Positions 18,442 through 27,898 of a stretch of 64,000 nt of DNA are shown here, piece by piece. Below the pieces are notes generated by a model. It saw only the letters and a list, made by a program, of their open reading frames with translations, was not told the origin of the DNA and ran no database searches. How positions within the stretch are numbered: the stretch's first letter is position 1; every line of letters begins with the position of its first letter. Source of the DNA: Cardiobacteriaceae bacterium TAE3-ERU3 (GTDB lineage Bacteria > Pseudomonadota > Gammaproteobacteria > Cardiobacteriales > Cardiobacteriaceae); the NCBI GenBank assembly GCA_019218315.1, contig JAHUUI010000007.1, positions 1 through 64,000 on the forward strand, given 5' to 3'. The translations under genes were made by a program, and so were the position numbers.

Positions 18442-19141
18442 TGACGATTCTGGCTCGCTCAGTACTGATCCAGGTTTCGGCCATTTGGTTAATTTCCTTA
18501 GCGGATTTTCCTTCAATATTGATTGGTTCACCAACGATGATTTGAACCGTACCACTATGCATACACCCTTTTTTTGGCCAAAACTGACCAGCATTGTGTG
18601 CAATGGGAATAACCGGCACACCCACATCATGCGCCAAACGCCCTGCACCAACCTTAAATGGCTGTGGCGCATCAACGGCACTGCGCGTACCCTCAGGATA
18701 AATCACCAATGAATAACCACTATCGAGACGCTGCTTACCTTCTTCCATCAGCATTTTCAACGCTTCACGCCCCTGCTTACGGTCTATAGCAACCGGACCC
18801 ATCGCATGCATCGCCCAACCGACATAAGGCATTTTCACCAGTTCTTTTTTCAGCAGCCATACCTGCTTGCGCTGTAAAAGCGTCGTAAAAAAAGTCTCCC
18901 AATTCGATTGGTGATTGACCACCAAAATACACGCCTGATCAGGAATATGCTCATGACCGTGTACTTCCCAGCGAATCCCGCAAATGACACGCGCTAACCA
19001 GATGACCGTATCAGCCCAAAAAGTACCAATATAATGCCGCCATTTAAATGGCAAAACCAACATCATTAAGATCAACGTAGACCAAAAAAACGTAGCCAGT
19101 ATAAAAGCCACTTTAAATACCAAACTTCTGAGCATCATCAT
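18398..19141 (-). CDS. plsC: 1-acyl-sn-glycerol-3-phosphate acyltransferase, copy 1
   Basis: The 247-residue product is a membrane acyltransferase that makes phosphatidate from lysophosphatidate. It has an N-terminal hydrophobic segment (about 8-32), the acyltransferase block NHQSNWET with H77 and E82 (an HX4E variant of the usual HX4D), and YPEGTRS for glycerol-phosphate binding. It lies 3 bases after a close paralogue and shares about the same length and every block with it, so the pair is a tandem duplication. Confidence 0.9.
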   Translation of the reverse strand: MMMLRSLVFKVAFILATFFWSTLILMMLVLPFKWRHYIGTFWADTVIWLARVICGIRWEVHGHEHIPDQACILVVNHQSNWETFFTTLLQRKQVWLLKKELVKMPYVGWAMHAMGPVAIDRKQGREALKMLMEEGKQRLDSGYSLVIYPEGTRSAVDAPQPFKVGAGRLAHDVGVPVIPIAHNAGQFWPKKGCMHSGTVQIIVGEPINIEGKSAKEINQMAETWISTERARIVNAEKARRGEAIASI

Positions 19142-19144
19142 TGA

Positions 19145-19876
19145 TTAACTTTCCCTGCGCTGATCTTCGCGCTGCTCCAGCATGGCTACAGTAGTGTGCA
19201 CCCACTGTTCAATCTCGTCATTTAGCTCCTCAATTGGTTTGCCAACAGCCAAAACAGGCTCGCCAATCACGACTTGAACCGTACCACTATGCATCCAGCC
19301 GCGCTTGGGCCAAAACTGACCGGCATTGTGCGCAATTGGCACAATTTGCACACCAAGCTCATTCGCCAATTTAACCGCTCCGGTTTTAAATGGTCGTGGC
19401 TGGTGAGGCAGGCTGCGCGTTCCTTCCGGATACATCACCACCCAAAAGCCCATCGAGAGCCGTTGCCGCCCTTGATCTATCACTTGCGCCATAGCCGCTT
19501 TGCGCTTATTGCGATTAATTGCAATTGGGCGCAGCGAACCCATTGCCCAGCCAAAAAAAGGAATATGGATCAATTCCTTTTTTAATACCCAGACCTGATC
19601 GCGTAACAACAGCGGCGTAAATACAGTTTCCCATGTCGATTGGTGATTGAGCACCATCACAGAAGCCTGCTTCGGTAAATTTTCTATCCCGTGAACTTCC
19701 CAGCGGATACCGCAAATAATCCGTGCCAACCATACCACCGTATCGCCCCATCCCGTTGCCAAACGGTGACGTACGCGAAACGGCAGCACGATCATTAGCA
19801 TAATTAAAATCGCCCACAGCAGCGTAAACACCACAAAGGCAAGTTTAAACAATATGGTACGCAATCCCATCAGCAT
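19145..19876 (-). CDS. plsC: 1-acyl-sn-glycerol-3-phosphate acyltransferase, copy 2
   Basis: This 243-residue protein is the upstream member of the tandem pair. It has the same layout: hydrophobic N-terminus, NHQSTWET (HX4E), AINRNKRKAAMAQ and YPEGTRS. The ATG at 19876 lies 5 bases past the glyS stop; a TTG at 19885 is also in frame but less likely. Both copies keep the catalytic blocks, so neither is visibly decayed. They may differ in acyl-chain or substrate preference. Confidence 0.9.
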   Translation of the reverse strand: MLMGLRTILFKLAFVVFTLLWAILIMLMIVLPFRVRHRLATGWGDTVVWLARIICGIRWEVHGIENLPKQASVMVLNHQSTWETVFTPLLLRDQVWVLKKELIHIPFFGWAMGSLRPIAINRNKRKAAMAQVIDQGRQRLSMGFWVVMYPEGTRSLPHQPRPFKTGAVKLANELGVQIVPIAHNAGQFWPKRGWMHSGTVQVVIGEPVLAVGKPIEELNDEIEQWVHTTVAMLEQREDQRRES

Positions 19877-19881
19877 TGAAA

Positions 19882-21951
19882 TCAACCGGACAACAGCGAC
19901 AGATCAGCAATCTGATCAAAGCCGGTTTGTAGCGTTGCGAGCAAAGCAAGGCGATTGCGCTGCAAGGCAGGATCATCCGCCATGACCATCACATCTTCAA
20001 AGAAGCTCGCCAATGGTGCAGCAAGGGTTGCAAGGGCTTTGAGTGCTGCATCGTAGTCGCCATCAGCAACCGCTGCGTCAATATCACTAGCCACACCTTG
20101 CCATGCCTGATACAAATCTTTCTCTGCAGCCTCGGCAAACACTGCTTCATCGACTTGTGCATCACCACCGCCATTCTTTCTCAGAATATTGCGGATACGC
20201 TTAGCACTGTCGAGCAAGCTATGCGCATTACTGTCTTGAGTGAAGCGATTGAGCGCCTGAACACGGTGATCAAAATCGCGCAGATCGTCAATTTCAAGTG
20301 CCCTGACAGCCTGATAAACCTCAGCAGCAACGCCTTGCTCACGATAATAGGCAAGCAAGCGCTCAAGAATATAGTCACGGACTTCACTGACTTGCGCCTT
20401 GGCATTGAGCTCGGCTGGGAAAGTCTCGGCGACTTTATCCAACCATTCAGTAAGTGGCAACTTGAGGTCATTTTCAACCACCAAACGAATCACACCAATC
20501 GCCATACGACGCAGTGCGTACGGATCTCGGCTACCGGTTGGCTTCGCGCCGATGGCAAAGCCACCGACCAGAGTATCAAATTTTTCCGCCAATGCGAGGG
20601 TTAAGCCGGTACGGGTTTCCGGCAATGCGCCACCAGCATTCAACGGGAAATACTGCTCTTCCAGTGCGGCGGCAATCTCGTCGCCCAAGCCATCATGCTT
20701 GGCGTAGTAACGCCCCATCAAGCCTTGCAGCTCAGGGAATTCCATCACCATTTCACTGAGCAAGTCGCACTTGGCAAGCTTGGCGGCCTGCTGTGCCTGT
20801 GCGCTATCAGCACCACACAGCGGCGCAAGTTCACCAGCAACTTGCGCGACACTGGCTGATTTATCAGCCAGTGAGCCAAGCTGCTCTTGATAAACCACCT
20901 TGGCAAGCTTGTCGCAATGCGTTGACAGTGGCTTTTTCAAATCCTGCTGCCAGAAAAATTCTGCATCAGCAAAGCGGGGGCGGATAACTTTTTCATTACC
21001 TTCGCGTACCACATCAGGCTTTTTCGATTCGATATTGGCAATCGCAATAAAGTGCGGCAACATCTTGCCGTCGTGATCGGTAACCGCAAAAGTTTTCTGA
21101 TTATCTTGCATCGTCGTAATCAGTACTTCTTGCGGCACATCGAGGAAGCGCGCTTCAAAGTGCCCAATGACCGCAACCGGCCATTCGACCAATGACGCAA
21201 CTTCTGTCACCAACGCATCCGGCATGACTGCCTTGGCGTTAAGTGAATCAACTGCTGCGCCAACCTGCGCGCGGATTTTGCTTTCACGCGCTGGCAATGA
21301 CGCAATGACATACGCCTTTTCCAGTGCGGCTTCATAGTCGAGCGCATTATTAATAACGACGGCATCAGGATGGTGTACGCGATGACCAAGCGATTCACGA
21401 CCGGCTTCCACACCAAAGAACGACAATGGCCACACTTCATCATCGGCCAGCACCACCAAAGTCAATACCGGACGCACAAACGGCTGATCATAGTCGCCCC
21501 AGCGCATACGCTTGGCAATCGGCAGCTTGTTCATTACTTCGGCAAACATACCTGGCAACAAGTCACGCAATGCCTGACCTTTCTCCGTGCCGTAATACAT
21601 CAGCCATTGTCCTTTCGGCGTATCAGCCACGGTCAGATCTTCTGGTGCGACACCACATGAAGCGGCAAAGCCCTGTGCCGCTTTCGTCCAGTTGCCGTCT
21701 GCATCTTTGGCAGCTTTCAGTGCCGGGCCTTTGCGCTCGATTTCCTGATCAGGTTGGTTGAGCGCAACATCGCGCAAACGCCATGCGAGGCGGCGTGGGC
21801 TGGCAAAGGTTTCGATTTTGGCAAATGGCACGCCAGCATCATTCAACACTTGCTGCCACAGTTGTTCACCAGCAGTCGATAAAGTAGTAACGGCTTTGGT
21901 CGGCAATTCTTCAATGCCGAGTTCAATCAAAAGATTGGTTGTATCACTCAT
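19882..21951 (-). CDS. glyS: Glycine-tRNA ligase beta subunit
   Basis: GlyS is the large subunit of the bacterial alpha2beta2 glycyl-tRNA synthetase. The 689-residue product starts [15 protein letters not shown] and contains the [23 protein letters not shown] and [19 protein letters not shown] blocks of the family, followed by an HD-like region and a C-terminal anticodon-binding (DALR-like) domain. Length is normal. It overlaps glyQ by 4 bases (ATGA), so the subunits are translationally coupled. Confidence 0.97.
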   Translation of the reverse strand: MSDTTNLLIELGIEELPTKAVTTLSTAGEQLWQQVLNDAGVPFAKIETFASPRRLAWRLRDVALNQPDQEIERKGPALKAAKDADGNWTKAAQGFAASCGVAPEDLTVADTPKGQWLMYYGTEKGQALRDLLPGMFAEVMNKLPIAKRMRWGDYDQPFVRPVLTLVVLADDEVWPLSFFGVEAGRESLGHRVHHPDAVVINNALDYEAALEKAYVIASLPARESKIRAQVGAAVDSLNAKAVMPDALVTEVASLVEWPVAVIGHFEARFLDVPQEVLITTMQDNQKTFAVTDHDGKMLPHFIAIANIESKKPDVVREGNEKVIRPRFADAEFFWQQDLKKPLSTHCDKLAKVVYQEQLGSLADKSASVAQVAGELAPLCGADSAQAQQAAKLAKCDLLSEMVMEFPELQGLMGRYYAKHDGLGDEIAAALEEQYFPLNAGGALPETRTGLTLALAEKFDTLVGGFAIGAKPTGSRDPYALRRMAIGVIRLVVENDLKLPLTEWLDKVAETFPAELNAKAQVSEVRDYILERLLAYYREQGVAAEVYQAVRALEIDDLRDFDHRVQALNRFTQDSNAHSLLDSAKRIRNILRKNGGGDAQVDEAVFAEAAEKDLYQAWQGVASDIDAAVADGDYDAALKALATLAAPLASFFEDVMVMADDPALQRNRLALLATLQTGFDQIADLSLLSG

Positions 21952-22859
21952 GCTTGCGCCTCCTTTTGCTCACGGCACAGCGGGAAGCCCAGTGCCTTGC
22001 GGCTTTCATAAAATGCCTCGGCGGCAGCTTTCGATATGGTGCGTACGCGCAAAATGTAGCGCTGGCGCTCGGTCACAGAAATTGCGCGGCGTGCATCAAG
22101 CAGGTTGAACAAATGCGATGCTTTCAGCGCCTGCTCATACGCTGGCAATGGCAAGCCTTCTTCCGCCAAACGAAGAGACATTTTCTCCGCCGCGTCAAAC
22201 TGCGCAAACAAATCGTCAACGTCTGCATATTCAAAGTTATAGGTCGACTGTTCACGCTCGTTTTGCTGGTAAACGTCACCGTAGTAAACAGTGCCTTGCG
22301 GCGTTTCTGTCCACACCAAATCGTAAACGCTTTCAACGTCCTGCAAATACATCGCAATGCGCTCAAGGCCGTAAGTCAGCTCACCCATCACCGGCTTGCA
22401 TTCCAAACCGCCAGCCTGCTGGAAGTATGTAAACTGCGAAATTTCCATGCCGTTTGCCCATACTTCCCAGCCAAGTCCCCATGCGCCGAGGGTTGGCGAC
22501 TCCCAGTTATCTTCAACAAAGCGAATATCGTGTACCGCAGGGTCGATACCGATGGCTTTCAGCGAGCCAAGGTAGAGTTCCTGAAACTTCGGCGGTGATG
22601 GCTTCATCACCACCTGAAACTGGTAGTAACGCTGCAAGCGGTTAGGGTTTTCCCCGTAACGTCCATCCGTTGGGCGGCGTGAAGGCTGTACATAAGCCGC
22701 ATTCCACGGCTCCGGCCCCAGCGCACGCAGGAAAGTTGCAGTGTGGAACGTGCCCGCACCGACTTCCATATCCAGCGGTTGCAGTAAAACGCAGCCCTGC
22801 TCCGCCCAGTAGCGTTGCAGGGTGAAAATCATGTCCTGAAAATTGAGCACATCGGCCAT
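21948..22859 (-). CDS. glyQ: Glycine-tRNA ligase alpha subunit
   Basis: GlyQ carries the class II catalytic core of the tetrameric glycyl-tRNA synthetase. The 303-residue product has [17 protein letters not shown] at the N-terminus, the class II motif region [40 protein letters not shown], and [22 protein letters not shown]. It is the first gene of the glyQ-glyS-plsC-plsC-dusA run. Confidence 0.97.
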   Translation of the reverse strand: MADVLNFQDMIFTLQRYWAEQGCVLLQPLDMEVGAGTFHTATFLRALGPEPWNAAYVQPSRRPTDGRYGENPNRLQRYYQFQVVMKPSPPKFQELYLGSLKAIGIDPAVHDIRFVEDNWESPTLGAWGLGWEVWANGMEISQFTYFQQAGGLECKPVMGELTYGLERIAMYLQDVESVYDLVWTETPQGTVYYGDVYQQNEREQSTYNFEYADVDDLFAQFDAAEKMSLRLAEEGLPLPAYEQALKASHLFNLLDARRAISVTERQRYILRVRTISKAAAEAFYESRKALGFPLCREQKEAQA

Positions 22860-22890
22860 TATTTATTGTCCGGCTAAAAAGAAAGCGGCT

Positions 22891-22918
22891 ATTGTAACGG
22901 CAAAGGGTAAAAGACCAA
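22891..22918 (-). promoter_or_regulatory. Candidate glyQ operon promoter
   Basis: On the minus strand TACAAT (22896-22891) is preceded, after 16 bp, by TTGGTC (22918-22913). The -10 is good and the -35 weak. It lies 32 bases upstream of the glyQ start. Confidence 0.35.
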
Positions 22919-23149
22919 AACCGCAGCAATACAGGACAGCAAAATAACCGAAAGAAATCATGCTTATCAAGCAAATCAACATCGGCAACAGCATTACAAG
23001 TACTTCATGAAAACATCCCGCTCTATGCCCAATCCAACCAAATCCGAGGATTTAAAATCACGCAAAATAGGTTAAGAGTTAATTATCGTCTCATCAGACA
23101 TAATTGATAATTGTTGGGTTATACTCGCGCATTTTTTACGGAACTGCAC

Positions 23150-23614
23150 ATGAAGAGCCTCTACCGCAAAGTCCTTGCCATTATTTTCTCTGCTATTTTT
23201 CATGGCATCTCACTATTGATGGTCATCTTGACCCTGCACTCGTTTGTGCTGACTCTATACAGTGATGGCACTGCAGAATTGATTGCCGTACTGCTCAAAG
23301 CGATCAATACACTGGTGATTGCGCTTGCGATGTTCGAGCTCGGCATCGGGGTTGGCAAAGAGTACACCAACAGCGAAGAAGGCAATATTTATCGCGATAT
23401 TCGCCGCACCATTACCCGCTTCGTCGGCACGGTGACTATTGCTTTGGTACTCGAAGGGTTGATCATGATCATCAAGTACAGCCAGCTCGATATGGCCGGT
23501 AATCTGATCTATCCAATATTAGTGATCGTCGCGGCTGCAATATTACTCGTCGGGCTGGGCGCTTTCTTGCACCTGAGCAAGACCAGTAGCCACGAACACA
23601 ATAAAGCCAATTAA
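23150..23614 (+). CDS. Small four-helix membrane protein of unknown function
   Basis: The 154-residue product begins MKSLYRKVLAIIFSAIFHG and has about four hydrophobic segments (near 8-38, 46-68, 95-112 and 120-142) separated by short charged loops, with a His-containing polar tail. The layout recalls the PsiE-like fold, but I do not recognise the family with confidence. The start at 23150 follows ACGGAA; an upstream frame to 23111 lacks a ribosome site. TATACT at 23120-23125 could be its -10 box. It converges on the entericidin-like gene across a shared terminator. Confidence 0.7.
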   Translation: MKSLYRKVLAIIFSAIFHGISLLMVILTLHSFVLTLYSDGTAELIAVLLKAINTLVIALAMFELGIGVGKEYTNSEEGNIYRDIRRTITRFVGTVTIALVLEGLIMIIKYSQLDMAGNLIYPILVIVAAAILLVGLGAFLHLSKTSSHEHNKAN

Positions 23615-23630
23615 AGCATTTCCAGCGCAC

Positions 23631-23660
23631 AAAAAAAGCCGGGGGATTCCCGGCTTTTTT
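23631..23660. terminator. Bidirectional rho-independent terminator
   Basis: A 6-bp GC stem (GCCGGG and CCCGGC, loop GGATT) is flanked by A7 on the left and T6 on the right. These extend the stem and give a U-run in both directions. It sits between the convergent membrane-protein gene and the entericidin-like gene. Confidence 0.9.
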
Positions 23661-23678
23661 GCGTCAAGCAAGCAAAAA

Positions 23679-23822
23679 TTACATTTTTGCTTCTGTTTTG
23701 ACTGCAGCTTCAGTAACTTTCTCACCAGCTTTCTGGACGTCTTGACCAGCGCCAGCAACAGTGTTGCAGCCAAACATTGCGAATGCACTCAAAGCAGCAA
23801 CAACAGGAAGTAATTTACGCAT
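23679..23822 (-). CDS. Entericidin-like lipoprotein (EcnA/EcnB family)
   Basis: This 47-residue gene is easily missed. The product begins MRKLLPVVAALSAFAMFGC, a lipoprotein signal with the acylated cysteine at C19. The short mature part has NTVAGAGQDVQKAGEKVTEA, matching the entericidin pattern of CNTxxGxGxDVxxAGxxI. Entericidins are small cell-envelope lipoproteins; in enterics EcnB is bacteriolytic and EcnA its antidote. Only one copy is present here. A strong AGGAG stands 6 bases before the ATG, and a clear promoter and a terminator frame it. Confidence 0.88.
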   Translation of the reverse strand: MRKLLPVVAALSAFAMFGCNTVAGAGQDVQKAGEKVTEAAVKTEAKM

Positions 23823-23874
23823 AATGATCTCCTACGAGGTTGATGATCAAGGCCACAGTGGCCTCTTGTCGCGA

Positions 23875-23902
23875 ATTATCGCACACTTTGGCTGTTGTAC
23901 AA
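23875..23902 (-). promoter_or_regulatory. Promoter of the entericidin-like gene
   Basis: On the minus strand the -35 box TTGTAC (23902-23897), a 16 bp spacer and the -10 box GATAAT (23880-23875) form a good sigma-70 promoter, about 53 bases upstream of the ATG. The -35 is embedded in the palindrome at 23894-23909. Confidence 0.6.
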
Positions 23903-23909
23903 GTACAAC
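23894..23909. promoter_or_regulatory. Palindrome over the -35 box, candidate operator
   Basis: GTTGTAC, two bases, then GTACAAC form an inverted repeat with 7-bp arms that covers the -35 box of the entericidin-like promoter. The position suits a repressor or activator site; the protein is unknown. Confidence 0.45.
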
Positions 23910-24015
23910 AATCATATACATTACTTAATGTTTCTCCTTCCGAAACAAACTGGAACCCACATCACAATTCCTGTACTGCATACACCCTTATGCACGCTCT
24001 ATAGGCACGAATTTT

Positions 24016-24023
24016 GCTATACT
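24016..24023 (+). promoter_or_regulatory. Candidate extended -10 promoter of the SPFH operon
   Basis: TGCTATACT is an extended -10 element (TGN plus TATACT) 31 bases upstream of the SPFH start codon. No good -35 box is visible, which extended -10 promoters tolerate. Confidence 0.4.
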
Positions 24024-24054
24024 CGCCCTGATCATTTTTGTTGAGGGTTTGACC

Positions 24055-25002
24055 ATGCAGGATTTACTCGGCGGCGCAGAAATTGGCTTTCCGATTTTCG
24101 TCATAATTATTGTTTTTCTCGTCTTTTGGCTTGGTAAAAAAGCCATTCAGATCGTCAGCCAAGGGATGGAGTACACCGTCCTGCGCTTTGGTAAATACAA
24201 CCGCACTTTAGAGCCAGGCTTCCATATTCTTGTGCCTTTTTACGAAAAAATTGGCCATAAGATCAACATGAAAGAGCGCGTCCTTGACGTCCCGCGCCAA
24301 GAAGTCATTACGCTTGATAATGCCATCGTCAGCGTTGACGGCGTAGTCTTTTTCCAAGTGATGGACGCAGCAAAAGCGGCCTACGCCGTTGATGAGCTCG
24401 AATACGCCATTTTAAATTTGAGCATGACCAACTTGCGTACGGTAATGGGTTCTATGGCACTCGACGACCTGCTTTCCAAACGCGACGACATCAACATCCG
24501 CCTGCTATCAACCATCGATCATGCCACCAACCCTTGGGGCGTCAAAGTGACCCGCGTTGAAATCAAGGATATTTCGCCGCCAATTGAGCTCGCCGAAGCC
24601 ATGGCTCGCCAAATGAAAGCCGAGCGTATCAAGCGTGCAGAAATTCTCGAAGCCGAAGGCCGCCGTCAATCAGAAATTCTCGCAGCAGAAGGTGAAAAAC
24701 AATCTGAAATCCTGCAAGCCGAAGGCCGCAAAGCGGCAGCATTTCTCGATGCAGAGGCGCGTGAACGCATGGCGCAAGCTGAAGCACGCGCAACTGCCAT
24801 GGTCTCTCGTGCCATTGCCGAAGGTGATATGAACGCGATCAACTACTTCGTCGCGCAGAAATACGTCGAGGCACTGGGCAAATTTGCTGACAGCGATCAG
24901 CAAAAAACCTTCTTCATGCCGATGGAATCCAACGGCATTCTTGGCGCACTTGGCGGCATGGCTGAAATGCTCAAGCAAGCCAGCAAGGAAGACAAATCAT
25001 GA
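24055..25002 (+). CDS. SPFH/stomatin-like membrane protease-associated protein (QmcA family)
   Basis: The 315-residue product has an N-terminal membrane anchor ([18 protein letters not shown], about 11-28), an SPFH/Band-7 domain ([21 protein letters not shown] to about residue 190), then a charged Ala/Glu coiled coil with an approximate ten-residue repeat ([30 protein letters not shown]). Such proteins form membrane cages or microdomains with partner NfeD proteins, and the next gene is one, overlapping by 4 bases. The real ATG is at 24055, 9 bases after GAGG; a TTG two codons upstream is unlikely. Confidence 0.93.
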   Translation: MQDLLGGAEIGFPIFVIIIVFLVFWLGKKAIQIVSQGMEYTVLRFGKYNRTLEPGFHILVPFYEKIGHKINMKERVLDVPRQEVITLDNAIVSVDGVVFFQVMDAAKAAYAVDELEYAILNLSMTNLRTVMGSMALDDLLSKRDDINIRLLSTIDHATNPWGVKVTRVEIKDISPPIELAEAMARQMKAERIKRAEILEAEGRRQSEILAAEGEKQSEILQAEGRKAAAFLDAEARERMAQAEARATAMVSRAIAEGDMNAINYFVAQKYVEALGKFADSDQQKTFFMPMESNGILGALGGMAEMLKQASKEDKS

Positions 25003-25457
25003 GCCACTGGCTGATTGAGCCCGTATTTTGGAATTGGCTGATTTTATGCGGGCTGTTCATGTTGATGGAGATTTTTACGGTCACGTTCTTCTTCCTCACA
25101 TGGGCAACTGCCGCAGCCATCATGGCTGTGATCCTGCTCATGTGGCCGACATTATCATGGCAAAACCAAGGGCTGATCTTCGCGGTATTGTCTTTACTCG
25201 CCATCGGCTTTTGGTGGCTTTTTGCCCGCCACTGGCAGAAAAACCCGAACGACCAAGCTGGCAAGCTTAACAATCGTGGCCGCGCCTTGCTTGGGCGTAC
25301 CTTTATCTTGCGCCAGCCGATTGAGCAGCAATACGGGCAATTGCATATTGACGACAGCTTATGGACGATCCACTGCGCAGAAGACTTACCCGCTGGCACT
25401 AAAGTGATCATCACCGATATCGACAGCCTCACACTCTTGGTGAAACGTGCCGATTAA
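24999..25457 (+). CDS. NfeD-family membrane protein
   Basis: The 152-residue product is a short NfeD (NfeD1b type). It has hydrophobic segments near 9-30, 32-50 and 57-73, then an OB-fold C-terminal domain with [18 protein letters not shown] and [21 protein letters not shown]. It partners SPFH proteins such as the one encoded just upstream, with an ATGA overlap. It lacks the ClpP-like protease domain of long NfeD proteins. Confidence 0.9.
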   Translation: MSHWLIEPVFWNWLILCGLFMLMEIFTVTFFFLTWATAAAIMAVILLMWPTLSWQNQGLIFAVLSLLAIGFWWLFARHWQKNPNDQAGKLNNRGRALLGRTFILRQPIEQQYGQLHIDDSLWTIHCAEDLPAGTKVIITDIDSLTLLVKRAD

Positions 25458-26229
25458 TAGCCATCTGATATCTACTCTTCTTATCACACTGCGCAACAGC
25501 CTCTGCGCATTGCTCAGCGCAATCGTGCTGGGCGCAAGCAACCTCGCCTATGCCAACTACAGCCAACAAACCATTGACGGCATCACCTACGGCATTTTTC
25601 AAGCCGAACCGGCACAAGTATCGCTGCATTGGCGCGATGGCAACGACCAAGCCTACCGTAGCCTTGGCAAGCTGAAATCGGCACTGACGGCAGAAAACCG
25701 CCAAGTTTTAATGCTGATGAATGCCGGTATTTACAGTAAGGATTACACCCCCGCCGGGCTATGGGTTGAGCACGGCAAGTTAATCGCGCCACTTAACCGC
25801 AACGCCGGAAAAGGCAACTTCCACATCCAGCCCAACGGTGTTTTTTGGCTCAAGAATGGCCGTGCGCACATCAACACCACCGCGGCTTACGCGAAATACG
25901 CACCCAAGCCCGACTACGCTGTGCAATCTGGCCCAATGCTCGTCATCGACAGTAAAATCAACAGCCGCTTCATCAAAGGCCTATCCAGCCCCTATTCACG
26001 CAATGCCGTCTGCACGACCAAAGACAACAAGCTGCTCTTTATTCTCACTGAAAAGCGCCAAGACGAATGGCCGAGCTTTTACCGCCTAGCCAGTGCTCTA
26101 CAAGACATTGGCTGCCATCAAGCACTCTACCTCGATGGCTCAATCTCGAACTGGTACATCCCAGGCGTCAGCAGTACTTTTCATTGGCCTGATTTTGTCG
26201 GCATCATCGCCGTCACAACCGCGAAATAA
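25447..26229 (+). CDS. Exported phosphodiester glycosidase (NAGPA domain) family protein
   Basis: The 260-residue product has a signal peptide (to about NLAYA, residue 36) and a NAGPA/DUF2233-type domain. It shows LMLMNAGIYSKDYTPAGLWVE, NGVFWLKNG, YAVQSGPML, SRNAVCTT and the C-terminal ALYLDGSISNWY. Family members hydrolyse phosphodiester-linked sugars, but the substrate here is unknown. The start appears to be GTG at 25447, overlapping nfeD by 11 bases after GGTG, since no suitable ATG precedes the signal peptide. Confidence 0.82.
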   Translation: MPINSHLISTLLITLRNSLCALLSAIVLGASNLAYANYSQQTIDGITYGIFQAEPAQVSLHWRDGNDQAYRSLGKLKSALTAENRQVLMLMNAGIYSKDYTPAGLWVEHGKLIAPLNRNAGKGNFHIQPNGVFWLKNGRAHINTTAAYAKYAPKPDYAVQSGPMLVIDSKINSRFIKGLSSPYSRNAVCTTKDNKLLFILTEKRQDEWPSFYRLASALQDIGCHQALYLDGSISNWYIPGVSSTFHWPDFVGIIAVTTAK

Positions 26230-26234
26230 TCATC

Positions 26235-27782
26235 ATGACTTCAATAAACCCCTATTACGCAGCACTCGACCTCGGCTCTAACAGCTTCCACCTGATCATC
26301 GTTAAAGTCACCGACAGTGGCATACAGGAAGTTGACAAGGTCAAGCACATGGTTCGCCTCGGCGAAGGTCTGACCAAAGACGGCGTCATCAGCCACGACG
26401 CCTTTGATCGCGGCCTCGAAGCACTCACGCAAATGGGGCAGCTGATCAGCAATATTCCGCGTGAGCAGGTCCGCGCGGTCGGCACCAATACCTTACGTGT
26501 CGCCGAGAATGGCGCAGAGTTTCTTGCCAAAGGTGAAGCCGTACTCGGGCACAACATCGAAATCATCAGTGGGCAGGAAGAAGCACGCCTGATCTATCTC
26601 GGCATCACAGAGCACAACCACTTTAAAGACCACAACCTCGTCATCGACATTGGCGGCGGCTCAACTGAGATGATCGCCGGGCAAAACAGCCAGCCCGAAC
26701 TATTGCGCTCAATGAAAATTGGCTGCGCCAATATGGCACGACGCTTTTTCCACAAAGGCCGAATCAACAAAGGGGCAATCAAAAAAGCGATGAATCACGT
26801 CGGGCAAACTGTCGAGCCACACATTCTCGCTTATCAAAATTACCCGCGCCAGCGCGTTATCCTCAGCTCCGGCACAGCCAAAAGCGTACTGCGCGTCATT
26901 CAAAACGAACGCCCTGAAGCCAACCACGTCACCGCCAAAGATTTAAACCGCCTGCTCGATACCCTGCAAATGATCGGCCATGCAGATAAAATCAGTGCGG
27001 CGCTCGGCATCGACCCCGCGCGTGCCTATGGCTTTACTGGCGGCGTCTGTATCCTCGCAGCATTATTCAAGCATCTTGATATAGAGGCTGCCGTCGTCTC
27101 ACAGGAAGCCTTGCGCGAAGGTGTCCTGCTCGAACTGATGGGGCGCACCGACGGCTACGGCGATGAACGCGAGCGTACCGTCACGGCTTTGCAGCAACGC
27201 TTTAATATCGACACCACGCACGCAGCACGCGTAACCATTCTCGCTCGCCATTTAAGCCGCAGTCTTGGCGTCAACGCGCCACCACGCTTTGATCCACTAC
27301 TCGAATACGCCGGTGAATTACACGAGATTGGCCTTGCTGTTTCTCTCGGCAAGCACCAAAACCACGGTGCATACCTGATCCGCCATCTCGACATGCCCGG
27401 CTTCTCCCACCTCATGCAGCAGATCATGGCTCTGCTGGTCAAAGGTCAGCGTAAAAAACTACCTGGCAAGTATCTCGACAAACTGCCCAAAGCTCAGCGT
27501 AAGTTCACTTGGCAATTCTGCCTGTGCCTGCGCCTTGCTGTCTTGATTTACCGCAGCCGCATCGACCTTGACCCGGCAAACTACCCCACTTTCAGCGTTG
27601 ATGAACACAAGAATTACACCCTCACCTTCCCGGCTGGTTACCTCGATGCACACCCACTCACCATGGCCGACTTGCAAGAGGAAAGTGAATTGTGGGCTGA
27701 ATCCGGCAAGCTCACACTAAATATCATTGAAGCACCACAAAGTGAGGCTACTGCATCAACGCCAGAATCAACGGAAAAGTAA
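26235..27782 (+). CDS. ppx: Exopolyphosphatase (Ppx/GppA family)
   Basis: Ppx removes terminal phosphates from polyphosphate; close relatives hydrolyse pppGpp. The 515-residue product has the ASKHA phosphate loops ALDLGSNSFHLII near residues 10-22, VGTNTLRVAENG near 83-94 and VIDIGGGSTEM near 136-146, then the C-terminal HD-like domain (about 310-500). Length fits full-size Ppx rather than the short form. It starts 5 bases after the NAGPA gene. Whether it prefers polyphosphate or pppGpp cannot be decided from sequence. Confidence 0.92.
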   Translation: MTSINPYYAALDLGSNSFHLIIVKVTDSGIQEVDKVKHMVRLGEGLTKDGVISHDAFDRGLEALTQMGQLISNIPREQVRAVGTNTLRVAENGAEFLAKGEAVLGHNIEIISGQEEARLIYLGITEHNHFKDHNLVIDIGGGSTEMIAGQNSQPELLRSMKIGCANMARRFFHKGRINKGAIKKAMNHVGQTVEPHILAYQNYPRQRVILSSGTAKSVLRVIQNERPEANHVTAKDLNRLLDTLQMIGHADKISAALGIDPARAYGFTGGVCILAALFKHLDIEAAVVSQEALREGVLLELMGRTDGYGDERERTVTALQQRFNIDTTHAARVTILARHLSRSLGVNAPPRFDPLLEYAGELHEIGLAVSLGKHQNHGAYLIRHLDMPGFSHLMQQIMALLVKGQRKKLPGKYLDKLPKAQRKFTWQFCLCLRLAVLIYRSRIDLDPANYPTFSVDEHKNYTLTFPAGYLDAHPLTMADLQEESELWAESGKLTLNIIEAPQSEATASTPESTEK

Positions 27783-27898
27783 TTCACCATCAAATATATA
27801 ATGACATTATCAAGATCGAAAATTCGTAACATTTATCGTGCTTTAATGGTATTAAATTGATAAATTTTGTAAAATAAATCCTTTTCAGCGATTAATTT

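Noticed and set aside
23543-23788. 81-codon minus-strand frame across the terminator
   Set aside because: It runs through the terminator stem and overlaps the well-supported entericidin-like gene in another frame.
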